From assembly GCF_024138395.1 (NCBI RefSeq), contig NZ_JAMYDU010000022.1, forward strand, positions 1 through 64,000: a stretch of DNA of 64,000 nt. The letters are read 5' to 3'. The position numbers were made by a program, and so were the translations under genes. Numbering within the stretch: position 1 is the stretch's first letter; every line of letters starts with the position of its first letter. This stretch comes from Pseudomonas mandelii. Lineage in GTDB: Bacteria; Pseudomonadota; Gammaproteobacteria; Pseudomonadales; Pseudomonadaceae. Under the pieces are notes generated by a model. The model had not been told where the DNA came from and searched no databases. It saw only the letters and a program-made list of their open reading frames with translations. This document shows, piece by piece, positions 42,547 through 51,246 of this stretch.

Positions 42547-44271
42547 ATGAATAGATCTTTCGCGTTGCTCCTCGCTTTTGTCTTCCTCAGCGGCTGCCAG
42601 GCTTTGGCGCCCGTTTCGTCGGACGGTACGCCGCCGGTCGAAGACAGCACTCCGGCCCCTGAAAAGCCCAAGGTTTACAGCTCGTTCAGCGAAGAAACCG
42701 TCTTCAGTCTGTTGAGCGCCGAATTGGCTGGCCAGCGCAATCGCTACGACATTGCCCTGGACAACTACGTGACCCAGGCCATCAATACCCAGGATCCGGG
42801 CATCTCCGAGCGGGCATTTCGCATTGCCGAGTATCTGGGCGCCGATCAGGCCGCCCTCGACACAGCACTGGTCTGGGCAAAAAACGCCCCGGACGATCTC
42901 GAAGCGCAACGGGCGGCTGCCGTGCAGCTCGCCCGCGCCGGGCGTTACGACGACTCCATGGTCTATATGGAAAAAGTCCTGCAAGGCAAAGGCGACACGC
43001 ATTTCGACTTTCTCGCCCTGTCCGCAGCCGACACCGATCAGGAAACTCGCAACGGCCTGATGAAAGGTTTTGACCGCTTGCTGCAGCGCCATCCGCGCAA
43101 CAACCAGCTGATTTTCGGCAAGGCCTTGCTGCTGCAACAGGACGGCGATGCCAAGGGCGCCCTGACCCTGCTCGAAGACAATCCGCCGGACGAGGGCGAA
43201 ATAGCGCCGATCCTCCTGCGCGCGCGCCTGCTGCAAGGGCTCAACCGTGGCGATGAAGCCTTGCCGCTGCTGCAAAAAAGCATCAAGAAATACCCGGACG
43301 ACAAACGCCTGCGCCTGACCTACGCGCGCATGCTGGTTGAACAGGACCGCATGGACGATGCCAAGGTCGAGTTCTCGAGCCTGGTGCAGCAATACCCCGA
43401 AGACGACGAGCTGCGTTATTCCCTGGCGCTGGTCTGCCTGGAAGCCAAGGCGTGGGACGAGGCCAAAGGTTACCTGGAAGATCTGATCGCTCGGGAAAGC
43501 CATGTCGACTCGGCACACCTGAACCTGGGGCGCATTGCTGAAGAACGCAACGACCCGCAGGGCGCATTGATCGAATATGCTCAGGTCGGGCCGGGCAACG
43601 ATTACCTGCCGGCGCAATTGCGTCAGGCCGATATCCTGATGAGTAATGGCAAGACCACCGAAGCCCAAAGCCGTCTCGCAGCCGAGCGCGGTGAGCAGCC
43701 CGATTATGCGATTCAGCTGTATCTGATCGAAGCCGAAACCTTGTCTGCCAACAAACAGGGCGACACGGCCTGGAAAGTCTTGCAGCAAGCCCTGCAGCAA
43801 TACCCCGACGATCTGAATCTGCTGTATACCCGGGCCATGCTGGCAGAAAAACGCAATGACCTGGCGCAGATGGAAAAAGATCTGCGACTGATCATCAAGC
43901 GTGACCCGAACAATGCGATGGCGTTGAACGCACTCGGCTACACCCTGTCCGACCGCACCACACGCTACGCCGAAGCCAAGGCCTTGATCGAACAGGCGCA
44001 CCAGATCAACCCGGAAGACCCCGCAGTCCTGGACAGCCTCGGATGGGTCAATTTCCGCCTGGGCAACCTCGATGAAGCCGAGCGGTATTTGCGCAAGGCG
44101 CTGGAGCGCTTTCCCGATCAGGAAGTCGCCGCGCACCTGGGCGAAGTCCTGTGGGCCAACGGCAAACAACGCGAAGCCAAGCAAATCTGGAGCAAGTTCC
44201 TCAAAGAACAGCCCGACAGCCCTACCCTGCGCGGCACCATCAAGCGCCTGACCGGATCAGAGACTCTTTAA
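42547..44271 (+). CDS. Tetratricopeptide-repeat lipoprotein
   Basis: 574 residues. A lipoprotein signal (SFALLLAFVFLSGC) is followed by about ten to twelve TPR units spread across the protein. TPR proteins mediate protein contacts; this one is anchored in the envelope and precedes lolB, as PA4667 does by recall. The first ATG gives a proper signal peptide although a clear Shine-Dalgarno sequence is lacking. Partner unknown. Confidence 0.85.
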   Translation: MNRSFALLLAFVFLSGCQALAPVSSDGTPPVEDSTPAPEKPKVYSSFSEETVFSLLSAELAGQRNRYDIALDNYVTQAINTQDPGISERAFRIAEYLGADQAALDTALVWAKNAPDDLEAQRAAAVQLARAGRYDDSMVYMEKVLQGKGDTHFDFLALSAADTDQETRNGLMKGFDRLLQRHPRNNQLIFGKALLLQQDGDAKGALTLLEDNPPDEGEIAPILLRARLLQGLNRGDEALPLLQKSIKKYPDDKRLRLTYARMLVEQDRMDDAKVEFSSLVQQYPEDDELRYSLALVCLEAKAWDEAKGYLEDLIARESHVDSAHLNLGRIAEERNDPQGALIEYAQVGPGNDYLPAQLRQADILMSNGKTTEAQSRLAAERGEQPDYAIQLYLIEAETLSANKQGDTAWKVLQQALQQYPDDLNLLYTRAMLAEKRNDLAQMEKDLRLIIKRDPNNAMALNALGYTLSDRTTRYAEAKALIEQAHQINPEDPAVLDSLGWVNFRLGNLDEAERYLRKALERFPDQEVAAHLGEVLWANGKQREAKQIWSKFLKEQPDSPTLRGTIKRLTGSETL

Positions 44272-44275
44272 AATT

Positions 44276-44893
44276 ATGTTTTTGCGCCACTTCATTATTT
44301 TCAGCTTCATCGCCCTGCTCGCCGGTTGCGCGGGCTTCGTTGCCCGCGAATCGGTCCAGGGTCAAGGCAACAAGGCCCAATGGCGCGAGCACAAACAGCA
44401 ACTGACCGGCCTCGACGGCTGGCAGATCAACGGCAAAATCGGCATCCGCGCGCCAAAAGATTCGGGCAGCGGCACGTTGTTCTGGCTGCAACGCCAGGAT
44501 TACTACGACATTCGCCTCTCCGGCCCGCTGGGTCGTGGCGCGGCCCGTTTGACTGGTCGCCCCGGCAAAGTCTCGCTGGAAGTGGCCAATCAGGGCCGCT
44601 ATGACGCGCCGACTCCTGAAGCCCTGGTTGAAGAACAGCTGGGCTGGAAGTTGCCGGTATCCCATCTGGCATGGTGGGTTCGCGGGCTCCCGGCCCCGGA
44701 CAGCAAAAGTCGCCTGACCCTCGACGTCGACAGCCGCCTGGCCAATCTCGAACAAGATGGCTGGCAGGTCGAGTACCTCAGTTATGCAGAGCAAAATGGC
44801 TACTGGCTGCCCGAGCGGATCAAACTGCACGGCACCGACCTTGATGTCACGCTGGTGATCAAGGAATGGCAACCACGCAAACTGGGGCTGTGA
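44276..44893 (+). CDS. lolB: Outer-membrane lipoprotein receptor LolB
   Basis: 205 residues with a lipobox (FIALLAGC) and the LolB fold signature (GWQINGKIGIRAPKDSGSGTLFW). It accepts lipoproteins from LolA at the outer membrane. Four bases behind the TPR gene and two ahead of ispE, the usual lolB-ispE pair. Confidence 0.93.
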   Translation: MFLRHFIIFSFIALLAGCAGFVARESVQGQGNKAQWREHKQQLTGLDGWQINGKIGIRAPKDSGSGTLFWLQRQDYYDIRLSGPLGRGAARLTGRPGKVSLEVANQGRYDAPTPEALVEEQLGWKLPVSHLAWWVRGLPAPDSKSRLTLDVDSRLANLEQDGWQVEYLSYAEQNGYWLPERIKLHGTDLDVTLVIKEWQPRKLGL

Positions 44894-44895
44894 AC

Positions 44896-45747
44896 ATGAC
44901 TGCGCCACGCCTGACATTGCCCTCGCCCGCCAAGCTCAACCTGATGCTGCACATCCTCGGTCGCCGTGAAGACGGCTACCACGAGTTGCAGACGATTTTT
45001 CAGTTCCTCGATTACGGCGATGAAATCACCTTCGCCGTTCGCGACGATGGCGTGATTCGCTTGCACACCGAATTCGCCGACGTCCCTCACGACAGCAACC
45101 TGATCGTCAAAGCCGCAAAAAAACTTCAGGAGCAATCCGGCTGTTCGCTGGGTGTCGACATCTGGATCGAAAAAATCCTGCCCATGGGCGGTGGAATCGG
45201 TGGCGGCAGCTCGAATGCGGCAACCACGCTGCTAGGTCTCAATCATCTTTGGCAACTGGGCTGGGATGAGGATCGGCTGGCCGCGCTGGGCCTTACGCTT
45301 GGCGCCGACGTCCCGGTTTTTGTGCGTGGCCACGCGGCTTTCGCCGAGGGCGTGGGGGAGAAACTCACCCCTGTGGAGCCCGAAGAACCATGGTATCTCG
45401 TGCTGGTGCCGCAAGTATCTGTAAGTACAGCAGAAATTTTTTCAGATCCGCTGTTGACACGTAACACTCCTCCCATTAAAGTGCGCCCCGTTCCCAAGGG
45501 AAACAGTCGAAATGACTGCTTGCCGGTGGTAGCAAGGCGTTATCCAGATGTACGTAACGCATTGAATTTGTTAGGTAAATTTACCGAAGCAAAACTCACC
45601 GGAACTGGAAGTTGTGTGTTTGGGGGCTTCCCAAGCAAAGCTGAAGCTGATAAAGTCTCGGCCCTTCTGACAGAGACCCTTACAGGGTTTGTAGCAAAGG
45701 GAAGCAACATTTCGATGTTGCATCGCAAGCTGCAAAGTCTGCTCTAA
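44896..45747 (+). CDS. ispE: 4-diphosphocytidyl-2-C-methyl-D-erythritol kinase
   Basis: 283 residues, GHMP kinase family, with the ATP-binding PMGGGIGGGSSNAAT and an N-terminal PAKLNLML. It is the fourth step of the MEP isoprenoid pathway. The ATG at 44896 follows the lolB stop. The last third (from about 45415) uses noticeably more A/T-ending codons than the rest, just before the tRNA-prs unit, and contains a possible promoter. Confidence 0.94.
   Translation: MTAPRLTLPSPAKLNLMLHILGRREDGYHELQTIFQFLDYGDEITFAVRDDGVIRLHTEFADVPHDSNLIVKAAKKLQEQSGCSLGVDIWIEKILPMGGGIGGGSSNAATTLLGLNHLWQLGWDEDRLAALGLTLGADVPVFVRGHAAFAEGVGEKLTPVEPEEPWYLVLVPQVSVSTAEIFSDPLLTRNTPPIKVRPVPKGNSRNDCLPVVARRYPDVRNALNLLGKFTEAKLTGTGSCVFGGFPSKAEADKVSALLTETLTGFVAKGSNISMLHRKLQSLL
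45454..45482 (+). promoter_or_regulatory. Possible internal promoter for tRNA-Gln and prs
   Basis: TTGACA (45454-45459) followed after 17 bases by TAAAGT (45477-45482), inside the A/T-rich tail of ispE. The -35 box is perfect, the -10 box is moderate. Confidence 0.35.
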
Positions 45748-45784
45748 AAGGAATCGAGTACTGGGTACTCGTTGCAACAGATAC

Positions 45785-45859
45785 AGGGGCGTCGCCAAGC
45801 GGTAAGGCAGCAGGTTTTGATCCTGCCATGCGTTGGTTCGAATCCAGCCGCCCCTGCCA
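45785..45859 (+). tRNA. tRNA-Gln (anticodon TTG)
   Basis: 75 bases including an encoded CCA (45857-45859). Acceptor arms AGGGGCG and CGCCCCT pair over seven bases, the anticodon stem GCAGG/CCTGC encloses TTTTGAT with TTG at 45817-45819, and the T-arm GGTTCGAATCC is present. A 7-bp hairpin (CGAGTAC/GTACTCG, 45755-45771) lies just upstream. Confidence 0.95.
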
Positions 45860-45906
45860 TTTTCCTATACTCATCCAGGTATACCCTCAGCCTTCAGGTA
45901 CTGCGC

Positions 45907-46848
45907 GTGTCCAAGATGATGGTCTTTACGGGGAACGCTAACCCCGATCTGGCTCGGCGTGTTGTACGTCAGCTGCACATCCCTCTCGGTGACATCTCTG
46001 TCGGTAAGTTTTCCGACGGCGAAATTACTGCCGAGATCAATGAAAACGTTCGCGGTAAAGACGTCTTCATTATTCAGCCGACTTGCGCTCCGACCAACGA
46101 TAACCTGATGGAACTGGTAGTGATGGCTGATGCCTTCCGCCGCTCCTCGGCTACTCGTATCACTGCTGTTATTCCTTACTTTGGTTATGCCCGTCAGGAT
46201 CGCCGTCCGCGTTCCGCACGTGTGGCTATCAGCGCGAAAGTCGTTGCTGACATGCTTACCGTAGTCGGCATCGACCGTGTTCTCACGGTTGATCTGCATG
46301 CTGACCAGATTCAGGGCTTCTTCGATATTCCGGTAGATAACATCTACGGCTCCCCGGTACTGGTGGATGACATTGAAGATCAGCGCTTCGAGAACCTGAT
46401 GATCGTGTCCCCGGACATTGGTGGCGTCGTGCGTGCACGGGCTGTTGCCAAATCCCTGGGCGTGGATCTCGGGATCATCGACAAACGCCGTGAGAAAGCC
46501 AATCACTCTGAAGTGATGCATATCATCGGTGATGTGGAAGGGCGCACCTGTATTCTGGTCGATGACATGGTCGATACCGCCGGCACTCTGTGCCACGCGG
46601 CCAAGGCCCTGAAAGAGCATGGCGCTGCCAAGGTTTTCGCCTACTGCACGCACCCTGTGCTGTCGGGTCGGGCGATCGAAAACATTGAAAATTCCGTGCT
46701 GGACGAGCTGGTGGTAACAAACACCATCCCGCTGTCCGCCGCAGCACAAGCCTGTGCGCGTATCCGTCAACTGGATATCGCACCGGTTGTTGCCGAGGCG
46801 GTCCGCCGCATCAGCAATGAAGAATCGATCAGCGCGATGTTCCGTTAA
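45907..46848 (+). CDS. prs: Ribose-phosphate pyrophosphokinase
   Basis: 313 residues from a GTG at 45907 (reads MSKMMVFTGNANPDLARR when initiated), which matches known Pseudomonas Prs starts; the longer frame would run through the tRNA. The PRPP loop VDDMVDTAGT and the ATP-binding YARQDRRPRS are intact. It makes PRPP, used by Hpt and Upp among others. Confidence 0.96.
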   Translation: MSKMMVFTGNANPDLARRVVRQLHIPLGDISVGKFSDGEITAEINENVRGKDVFIIQPTCAPTNDNLMELVVMADAFRRSSATRITAVIPYFGYARQDRRPRSARVAISAKVVADMLTVVGIDRVLTVDLHADQIQGFFDIPVDNIYGSPVLVDDIEDQRFENLMIVSPDIGGVVRARAVAKSLGVDLGIIDKRREKANHSEVMHIIGDVEGRTCILVDDMVDTAGTLCHAAKALKEHGAAKVFAYCTHPVLSGRAIENIENSVLDELVVTNTIPLSAAAQACARIRQLDIAPVVAEAVRRISNEESISAMFR

Positions 46849-46881
46849 GGGCCCTGCCCTTTTCATTACATCTCGTTGACG

Positions 46882-46925
46882 AAAAGCGCCCCGCCCCGGC
46901 ATTCCTGTCGGGGCGGGGCTTTTTT
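46882..46925 (+). terminator. Rho-independent terminator of prs
   Basis: Long GC stem (GCCCCGCCCCG / CGGGGCGGGGC) with a six-T run, about 33 bases past the prs stop. Confidence 0.9.
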
Positions 46926-46991
46926 GCCCATATCGCCTTTAAGCGCTGGTCGCAAACGCTGGGGCGAATGTGGTTATTTTGGAGATACAAC

Positions 46992-47591
46992 ATGAACGAT
47001 TTTACTCTGAATGCTGAAGTGCGTTCCGACCTGGGGAAAGGTGCGAGCCGCCGCCTGCGTCGTCTCGCAAGCCTGGTTCCAGCTGTAGTTTACGGTGGCG
47101 ACAAAGCCCCTGAATCCATCAGCATGCTGGCCAAAGAAGTTGCCAAACTGCTCGAAAACGAAGCGGCTTACAGCCACATCATCGAGCTGAACGTTGGCGG
47201 CACCAAGCAAAACGTAATCATCAAAGCTCTGCAGCGTCACCCGGCCAAAGGCCACGTGATGCACGCTGACTTCGTACGTGTAGTTGCCGGCCAAAAGCTG
47301 ACCGCTATCGTTCCTGTGCACTTCATCAACGAAGCTGCTCCAGTGAAGAAAGGCGGCGAGATTTCGCACGTTGTTGCTGAAATCGAAGTGTCCTGCCTGC
47401 CAAAAGACCTGCCTGAATTCATCGAAGTTGACCTGGCTAACGCCGAAGTCGGCTCGATCATTCACTTGTCCGACATCACCGCCCCTAAAGGCGTTGAGTT
47501 TGTTGCTCTGGCTCACGGTAACGACTTGGCTGTTGCCAACGTTCACGCTCCACGTGTTGCTCCAGAAGCTACTGAAGGCGCAGCAGAGTAA
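46992..47591 (+). CDS. rplY: 50S ribosomal protein L25 (CTC type)
   Basis: 199 residues: N-terminal 5S-rRNA-binding L25 domain plus the C-terminal domain of general stress protein CTC. The ATG at 46992 follows GGAGATAC. Upstream of pth, the usual order rplY-pth-ychF. Confidence 0.96.
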   Translation: MNDFTLNAEVRSDLGKGASRRLRRLASLVPAVVYGGDKAPESISMLAKEVAKLLENEAAYSHIIELNVGGTKQNVIIKALQRHPAKGHVMHADFVRVVAGQKLTAIVPVHFINEAAPVKKGGEISHVVAEIEVSCLPKDLPEFIEVDLANAEVGSIIHLSDITAPKGVEFVALAHGNDLAVANVHAPRVAPEATEGAAE

Positions 47592-47761
47592 TTTCACTCT
47601 GTTCGCCGGAGTGGCCGGAAACATCGCGGACTAGAGCGTAGCGAGAAAGCGGGCAAGAACGCGGAGTTTACATAATGGTAAATGAGCACTTGTCGTCCAC
47701 TTTCGCCGCACTCCCTGATTGCGGCGATGTTATCCACCACTCCAAAGGAAGGGCCCCTATC

Positions 47762-48346
47762 GTGACTGCCATCAAACTGATCGTTGGTCTGGGAAATCCA
47801 GGCGCTGAATACGAACAGACCCGGCATAACGCAGGGGCCCTTTTTGTTGAGCGCATCGCGCACGCGCAGGGTGTCAACCTTGTGGCCGATCGCAAATATT
47901 TCGGCCTGACCGGGCGCTATTCGCATCAGGGTCAGGATGTTCGCCTGCTGATTCCCACCACCTACATGAACCGCAGCGGCCAGGCCGTCGCGGCACTTGC
48001 CGGCTTCTTCCGCATCAAGCCTGAAGAAATCCTGGTGGCCCATGACGAACTCGACCTGCCTCCGGGCGTTGCCAAGCTCAAACAGGGCGGCGGCCATGGC
48101 GGTCACAACGGGTTGCGCGACATCATCGCGCAACTGGGTAATCAGAATACCTTTCACCGCTTGCGGCTTGGCATCGGCCACCCGGGCGTTGCCAGTATGG
48201 TTTCAAATTTCGTCCTGGGTCGTGCGCCACGCGCCGAACAGGAAAAACTCGATGCCAGCATCGACTTTGCCCTCGGCGTGCTGCCGGATATCCTCGCCGG
48301 TGAATGGAACCGAGCGATGAAAAACCTGCACAGCCAGAAGGCCTGA
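47762..48346 (+). CDS. pth: Peptidyl-tRNA hydrolase
   Basis: 194 residues from the GTG at 47762 (TAIKLIVGLGNPG follows), preceded by GGAAGG. The catalytic histidine in QTRHNAGALFV and the NGLRDI block are present. An in-frame ATG at 47675 would add 29 residues unlike any Pth and is rejected. It frees tRNA from dropped-off peptidyl-tRNA. Confidence 0.94.
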   Translation: MTAIKLIVGLGNPGAEYEQTRHNAGALFVERIAHAQGVNLVADRKYFGLTGRYSHQGQDVRLLIPTTYMNRSGQAVAALAGFFRIKPEEILVAHDELDLPPGVAKLKQGGGHGGHNGLRDIIAQLGNQNTFHRLRLGIGHPGVASMVSNFVLGRAPRAEQEKLDASIDFALGVLPDILAGEWNRAMKNLHSQKA

Positions 48347-48368
48347 CTTTTACCCGAGGGGAAACACC

Positions 48369-49469
48369 ATGGGATTCAATTGCGGCATCGTCGGCCTGCC
48401 TAACGTCGGCAAGTCCACCCTGTTCAACGCCCTGACCAAATCCGGGATCGCGGCCGAGAACTTCCCCTTCTGCACCATCGAGCCGAACACCGGTATCGTG
48501 CCGATGCCGGATCCGCGTCTGGAAGCCCTGGCGGCCATCGTCAATCCAAAGCGCATCCTGCCGACCACCATGGAATTCGTCGACATCGCCGGGCTGGTTG
48601 CCGGTGCCTCCAAAGGTGAAGGCCTGGGCAACAAATTCCTCGCCAACATCCGCGAGACCGATGCTATCGCTCACGTGGTCCGCTGCTTCGAAGACGAGAA
48701 CGTGATTCACGTCTCCAACAGCGTCGACCCGAAACGCGACATCGAGATCATCGACCTCGAACTGATCTTCGCCGACCTCGACAGCTGCGAGAAGCAACTG
48801 CAGAAAGTCGCCCGCAACGCCAAGGGTGGTGACAAGGACGCCGTGGTCCAGAAAGGCCTGCTGGAACAACTGATCGCTCACTTCACCCTCGGCAAGCCAG
48901 CGCGCACGCTGATGAAGAACATGGGCGCCGACGACAAAGCGGTGATTCGTGGCTTCCATCTGCTGACCACCAAGCCGGTCATGTACATCGCCAACGTCGC
49001 TGAAGACGGTTTCGAGAACAACCCGCTGCTGGACATCGTCAAAGCCATCGCCGAAGAAGAAGGCGCCATGGTGGTTCCGGTCTGCAACAAGATCGAAGCC
49101 GAAATCGCCGAGCTGGATGACGGCGAAGAGAAAGACATGTTCCTCGAAGCCCTGGGCCTCGAAGAGCCTGGCCTGAACCGCGTAATCCGCGCTGGCTACG
49201 AAATGCTGCACCTGCAGACCTACTTCACCGCCGGTGTCGAAGAAGTCCGCGCCTGGACCGTCCGCGTCGGTGCTACCGCGCCACAAGCCGCCGGCGTGAT
49301 CCACACCGACTTCGAAAAAGGCTTCATCCGAGCCGAAGTCATCGCTTACGACGACTTCATTCAGTACAAGGGCGAAGCTGGCGCCAAAGAAGCCGGTAAA
49401 TGGCGCCTGGAAGGCAAGGACTACATCGTTAAAGACGGCGACGTGATGCACTTCCGTTTCAACGTCTAA
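48369..49469 (+). CDS. ychF: Redox-regulated ATPase YchF (OLA1 family)
   Basis: 366 residues with the P-loop GLPNVGKSTLFNALT, an Obg-like GTPase core and a C-terminal TGS domain. OLA1-type proteins prefer ATP and bind ribosomes. Last gene of the conserved block; the accessory region begins behind its terminator. Confidence 0.95.
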   Translation: MGFNCGIVGLPNVGKSTLFNALTKSGIAAENFPFCTIEPNTGIVPMPDPRLEALAAIVNPKRILPTTMEFVDIAGLVAGASKGEGLGNKFLANIRETDAIAHVVRCFEDENVIHVSNSVDPKRDIEIIDLELIFADLDSCEKQLQKVARNAKGGDKDAVVQKGLLEQLIAHFTLGKPARTLMKNMGADDKAVIRGFHLLTTKPVMYIANVAEDGFENNPLLDIVKAIAEEEGAMVVPVCNKIEAEIAELDDGEEKDMFLEALGLEEPGLNRVIRAGYEMLHLQTYFTAGVEEVRAWTVRVGATAPQAAGVIHTDFEKGFIRAEVIAYDDFIQYKGEAGAKEAGKWRLEGKDYIVKDGDVMHFRFNV

Positions 49470-49504
49470 CGATGACCGTGGATTTACACGGACCTCGCTA
49501 AACT

Positions 49505-49541
49505 CAAAATCCCCGTAATCACTTGATGATACGGGGATTTT
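49505..49541 (+). terminator. Rho-independent terminator of ychF
   Basis: Stem AAAATCCCCGTA / TACGGGGATTTT, 36 bases after the stop codon. It marks the boundary between the housekeeping block and the accessory cluster. Confidence 0.85.
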
Positions 49542-49649
49542 GCTTATGGGGATCGCCACCCTCCTCCATTGTGATCCGGAATATCGATAGGGCGGGACTC
49601 CTCAGCAGCCTGTTCGGTAATCTGGGGGAATGCTGCCGAGCTATGCAAG

Positions 49650-49671
49650 AATGATTGTATTGGCAATCATT
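49650..49671. promoter_or_regulatory. Perfect palindrome upstream of the MocR regulator (candidate operator)
   Basis: AATGATTG and CAATCATT separated by six bases, 16 bases before the small upstream ORF. A likely binding site for the regulator itself or for another repressor. I see no second identical copy in the window. Confidence 0.5.
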
Positions 49672-49687
49672 ACAGGGATTGAAGAGC

Positions 49688-49843
49688 ATGCCATTTCCTC
49701 TCAAACGTCGTCTGGTTTTGCTTGATGTCATTGCCATGAGGTCCACGATCATCGCTGGGCTTGAACACCTGGAAAGACCAGGCATGGCACACCAGGTCGC
49801 CAGCGTTGTCGTGAAGTGGGCACACAGGATTTTCAGCACGTGA
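49688..49843 (+). CDS. Short upstream ORF coupled to the MocR regulator
   Basis: 51 residues (MPFPLKRRLVLLDVIAMRS...), starting 10 bases after AGGGA. Its TGA stop (49841-49843) overlaps the GTG start of the regulator (49840) in the four-base arrangement GTGA used for translational coupling. The peptide has no recognised family, is slightly basic and moderately hydrophobic. Whether the peptide acts or only its translation matters cannot be told. Confidence 0.5.
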   Translation: MPFPLKRRLVLLDVIAMRSTIIAGLEHLERPGMAHQVASVVVKWAHRIFST

Positions 49844-51240
49844 GCCTGGATACAACCAAAGACGCTTCCTTCGCCTATCAGGCGGTGTACCGCTATCTGG
49901 TCGAGTTGATCGAGACCGCCAATTCGGAACGTGAGCAAAAATTACCGTCCTTGCGGCAACTGGCTCGGCGCCTGAATGTGTCGGTGTCGACGACCAAGTA
50001 CGCCTATTCCCTTCTCGAGGACGAGGGGCGGATTTATGCCAAACCCAAATTCGGTTATTTCATCAAGGCGATGCCGGCTCCTTTACTAAGGGAGGGCTCG
50101 CCCAATCTGTTGGACAACGTATTCTCCAACGCACGCCAGCCGGGGATGCTGGCCCTTAGTAGCGACGCGCCGGCTATGCTGTTGTCGCTGGAAAACCCAC
50201 TGTTGATGATGGAGCGCGAACTGGCTCGGCAGTATCCGCGCTCCCATGCACCACTCTATCAGCCATTCGGCGAACCCGAGTTGCGCAGCGCTCTGGCCGA
50301 CCGCTACACCAGTTCGACGCACTGCTACTGGCAGGCCGAACATGTGTATATCGGCTCGGACCTGCGCAGTGTGCTGGAATTGTCCCTCAGTGCCCTGAAT
50401 TTGGATGGCACTGTGGCGCTGGTGGAATCGCCGTGTTCGTGGGCAATCCTGCGCCAATTGCAAGCGGCAAAGATTCGCGTGATCGAAGTGCCCCTCGGCG
50501 AGGATGGACGTTTCAACCTGCCCGCACTCAATGAGCTGCTCAGGCGTGAGCCCATTCGGCTGGCAGTGCTGTCGTCGACCGTGAACATTCCCCAAGGCAA
50601 TTTGATGCCGGCGCAGGATAAGCAGCAGATCTGTCGATGGTTGGCGGAGCGGGACATCTGGCTGTTCGAAAATGACAGCTACGGCGAGTTCTGTTTTTCC
50701 CCCCTGCCCGCCCGCTATCGCGACTTCGCCGATCCGGAAAAGCTGCTGGTGTTCTCGACCTTCGACAAGATCATTGGCTCGGAAGCCCCCTACGGTTATG
50801 TGCTGTGTCGCCGACACGGACCTCAGTTGCATCGGCTGTTCCTGGAACGGGCATTCCGCCTGTCGCCGATCCGTCAGAAAGCGATCGCCAAACTCTTCAG
50901 TTCCAAGCGCATCGACCAGCATCTGATGGTGCTGCGGGCCATGTTGCTGGACCGTATGAAACGGATGAAGGTCCTGCTGGAGGAACAGGGTAATGGCCAG
51001 TTACGGATTGTCGCCCCGCAAGGCGGCGCGACCTTCTGGCTCGAGGCCATGCATCCTGTGGACATGCGACGGGTGTTCGAGCGCTTGCTGGCCCAGCGCA
51101 TTGTTATCGCCCCCGGGGAAATCTTCAGCCAGCAGGGGGCCTGGCGGCATCACGTGCGCCTGAGCTACACCCTCGACTGGAGCAAGGATATTTCCTTGGC
51201 CCTGAAGAAACTGGCCCAGGCTATCAATGATGAGTCCTAG
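49840..51240 (+). CDS. MocR-type GntR regulator with aminotransferase-like domain
   Basis: 466 residues from the GTG at 49840. The N-terminal ~75 residues form a GntR winged helix (LPSLRQLARRLNVSVSTTKYAYSLLEDEGRIY); the rest is a fold-type I PLP domain. The probable PLP lysine lies in STFDKIIGSEAPYGY, so cofactor binding seems intact. Such regulators (GabR, PdxR) sense amino compounds through PLP. The gene is convergent with the nine-gene operon (stops 6 bases apart) and is the obvious local regulator, with an amino-acid pathway intermediate as a plausible inducer. A longer in-frame GTG at 49816 exists but lacks the coupling arrangement. Confidence 0.87.
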   Translation: MSLDTTKDASFAYQAVYRYLVELIETANSEREQKLPSLRQLARRLNVSVSTTKYAYSLLEDEGRIYAKPKFGYFIKAMPAPLLREGSPNLLDNVFSNARQPGMLALSSDAPAMLLSLENPLLMMERELARQYPRSHAPLYQPFGEPELRSALADRYTSSTHCYWQAEHVYIGSDLRSVLELSLSALNLDGTVALVESPCSWAILRQLQAAKIRVIEVPLGEDGRFNLPALNELLRREPIRLAVLSSTVNIPQGNLMPAQDKQQICRWLAERDIWLFENDSYGEFCFSPLPARYRDFADPEKLLVFSTFDKIIGSEAPYGYVLCRRHGPQLHRLFLERAFRLSPIRQKAIAKLFSSKRIDQHLMVLRAMLLDRMKRMKVLLEEQGNGQLRIVAPQGGATFWLEAMHPVDMRRVFERLLAQRIVIAPGEIFSQQGAWRHHVRLSYTLDWSKDISLALKKLAQAINDES

Positions 51241-51246
51241 CCATGC

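Noticed and set aside
42484..44184. 566-codon open frame on the minus strand opposite the TPR lipoprotein gene
   Set aside because: It is the antisense shadow of a GC-rich gene. The TPR protein on the plus strand has a lipoprotein signal and repeat structure; the antisense product has none and would overlap completely.
47675..47761. Upstream in-frame ATG extending Pth by 29 residues
   Set aside because: The added residues are unlike any Pth N-terminus. The GTG at 47762 has a GGAAGG ribosome site and gives the conserved start.
49519..49938. 139-codon minus-strand frame across the regulator leader
   Set aside because: It has no ribosome site or recognisable family and runs through the ychF terminator and the start of the regulator gene.
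49840..51240. The MocR protein as a pathway aminotransferase
   Set aside because: It has a clear N-terminal GntR DNA-binding domain and is transcribed separately from and towards the operon.
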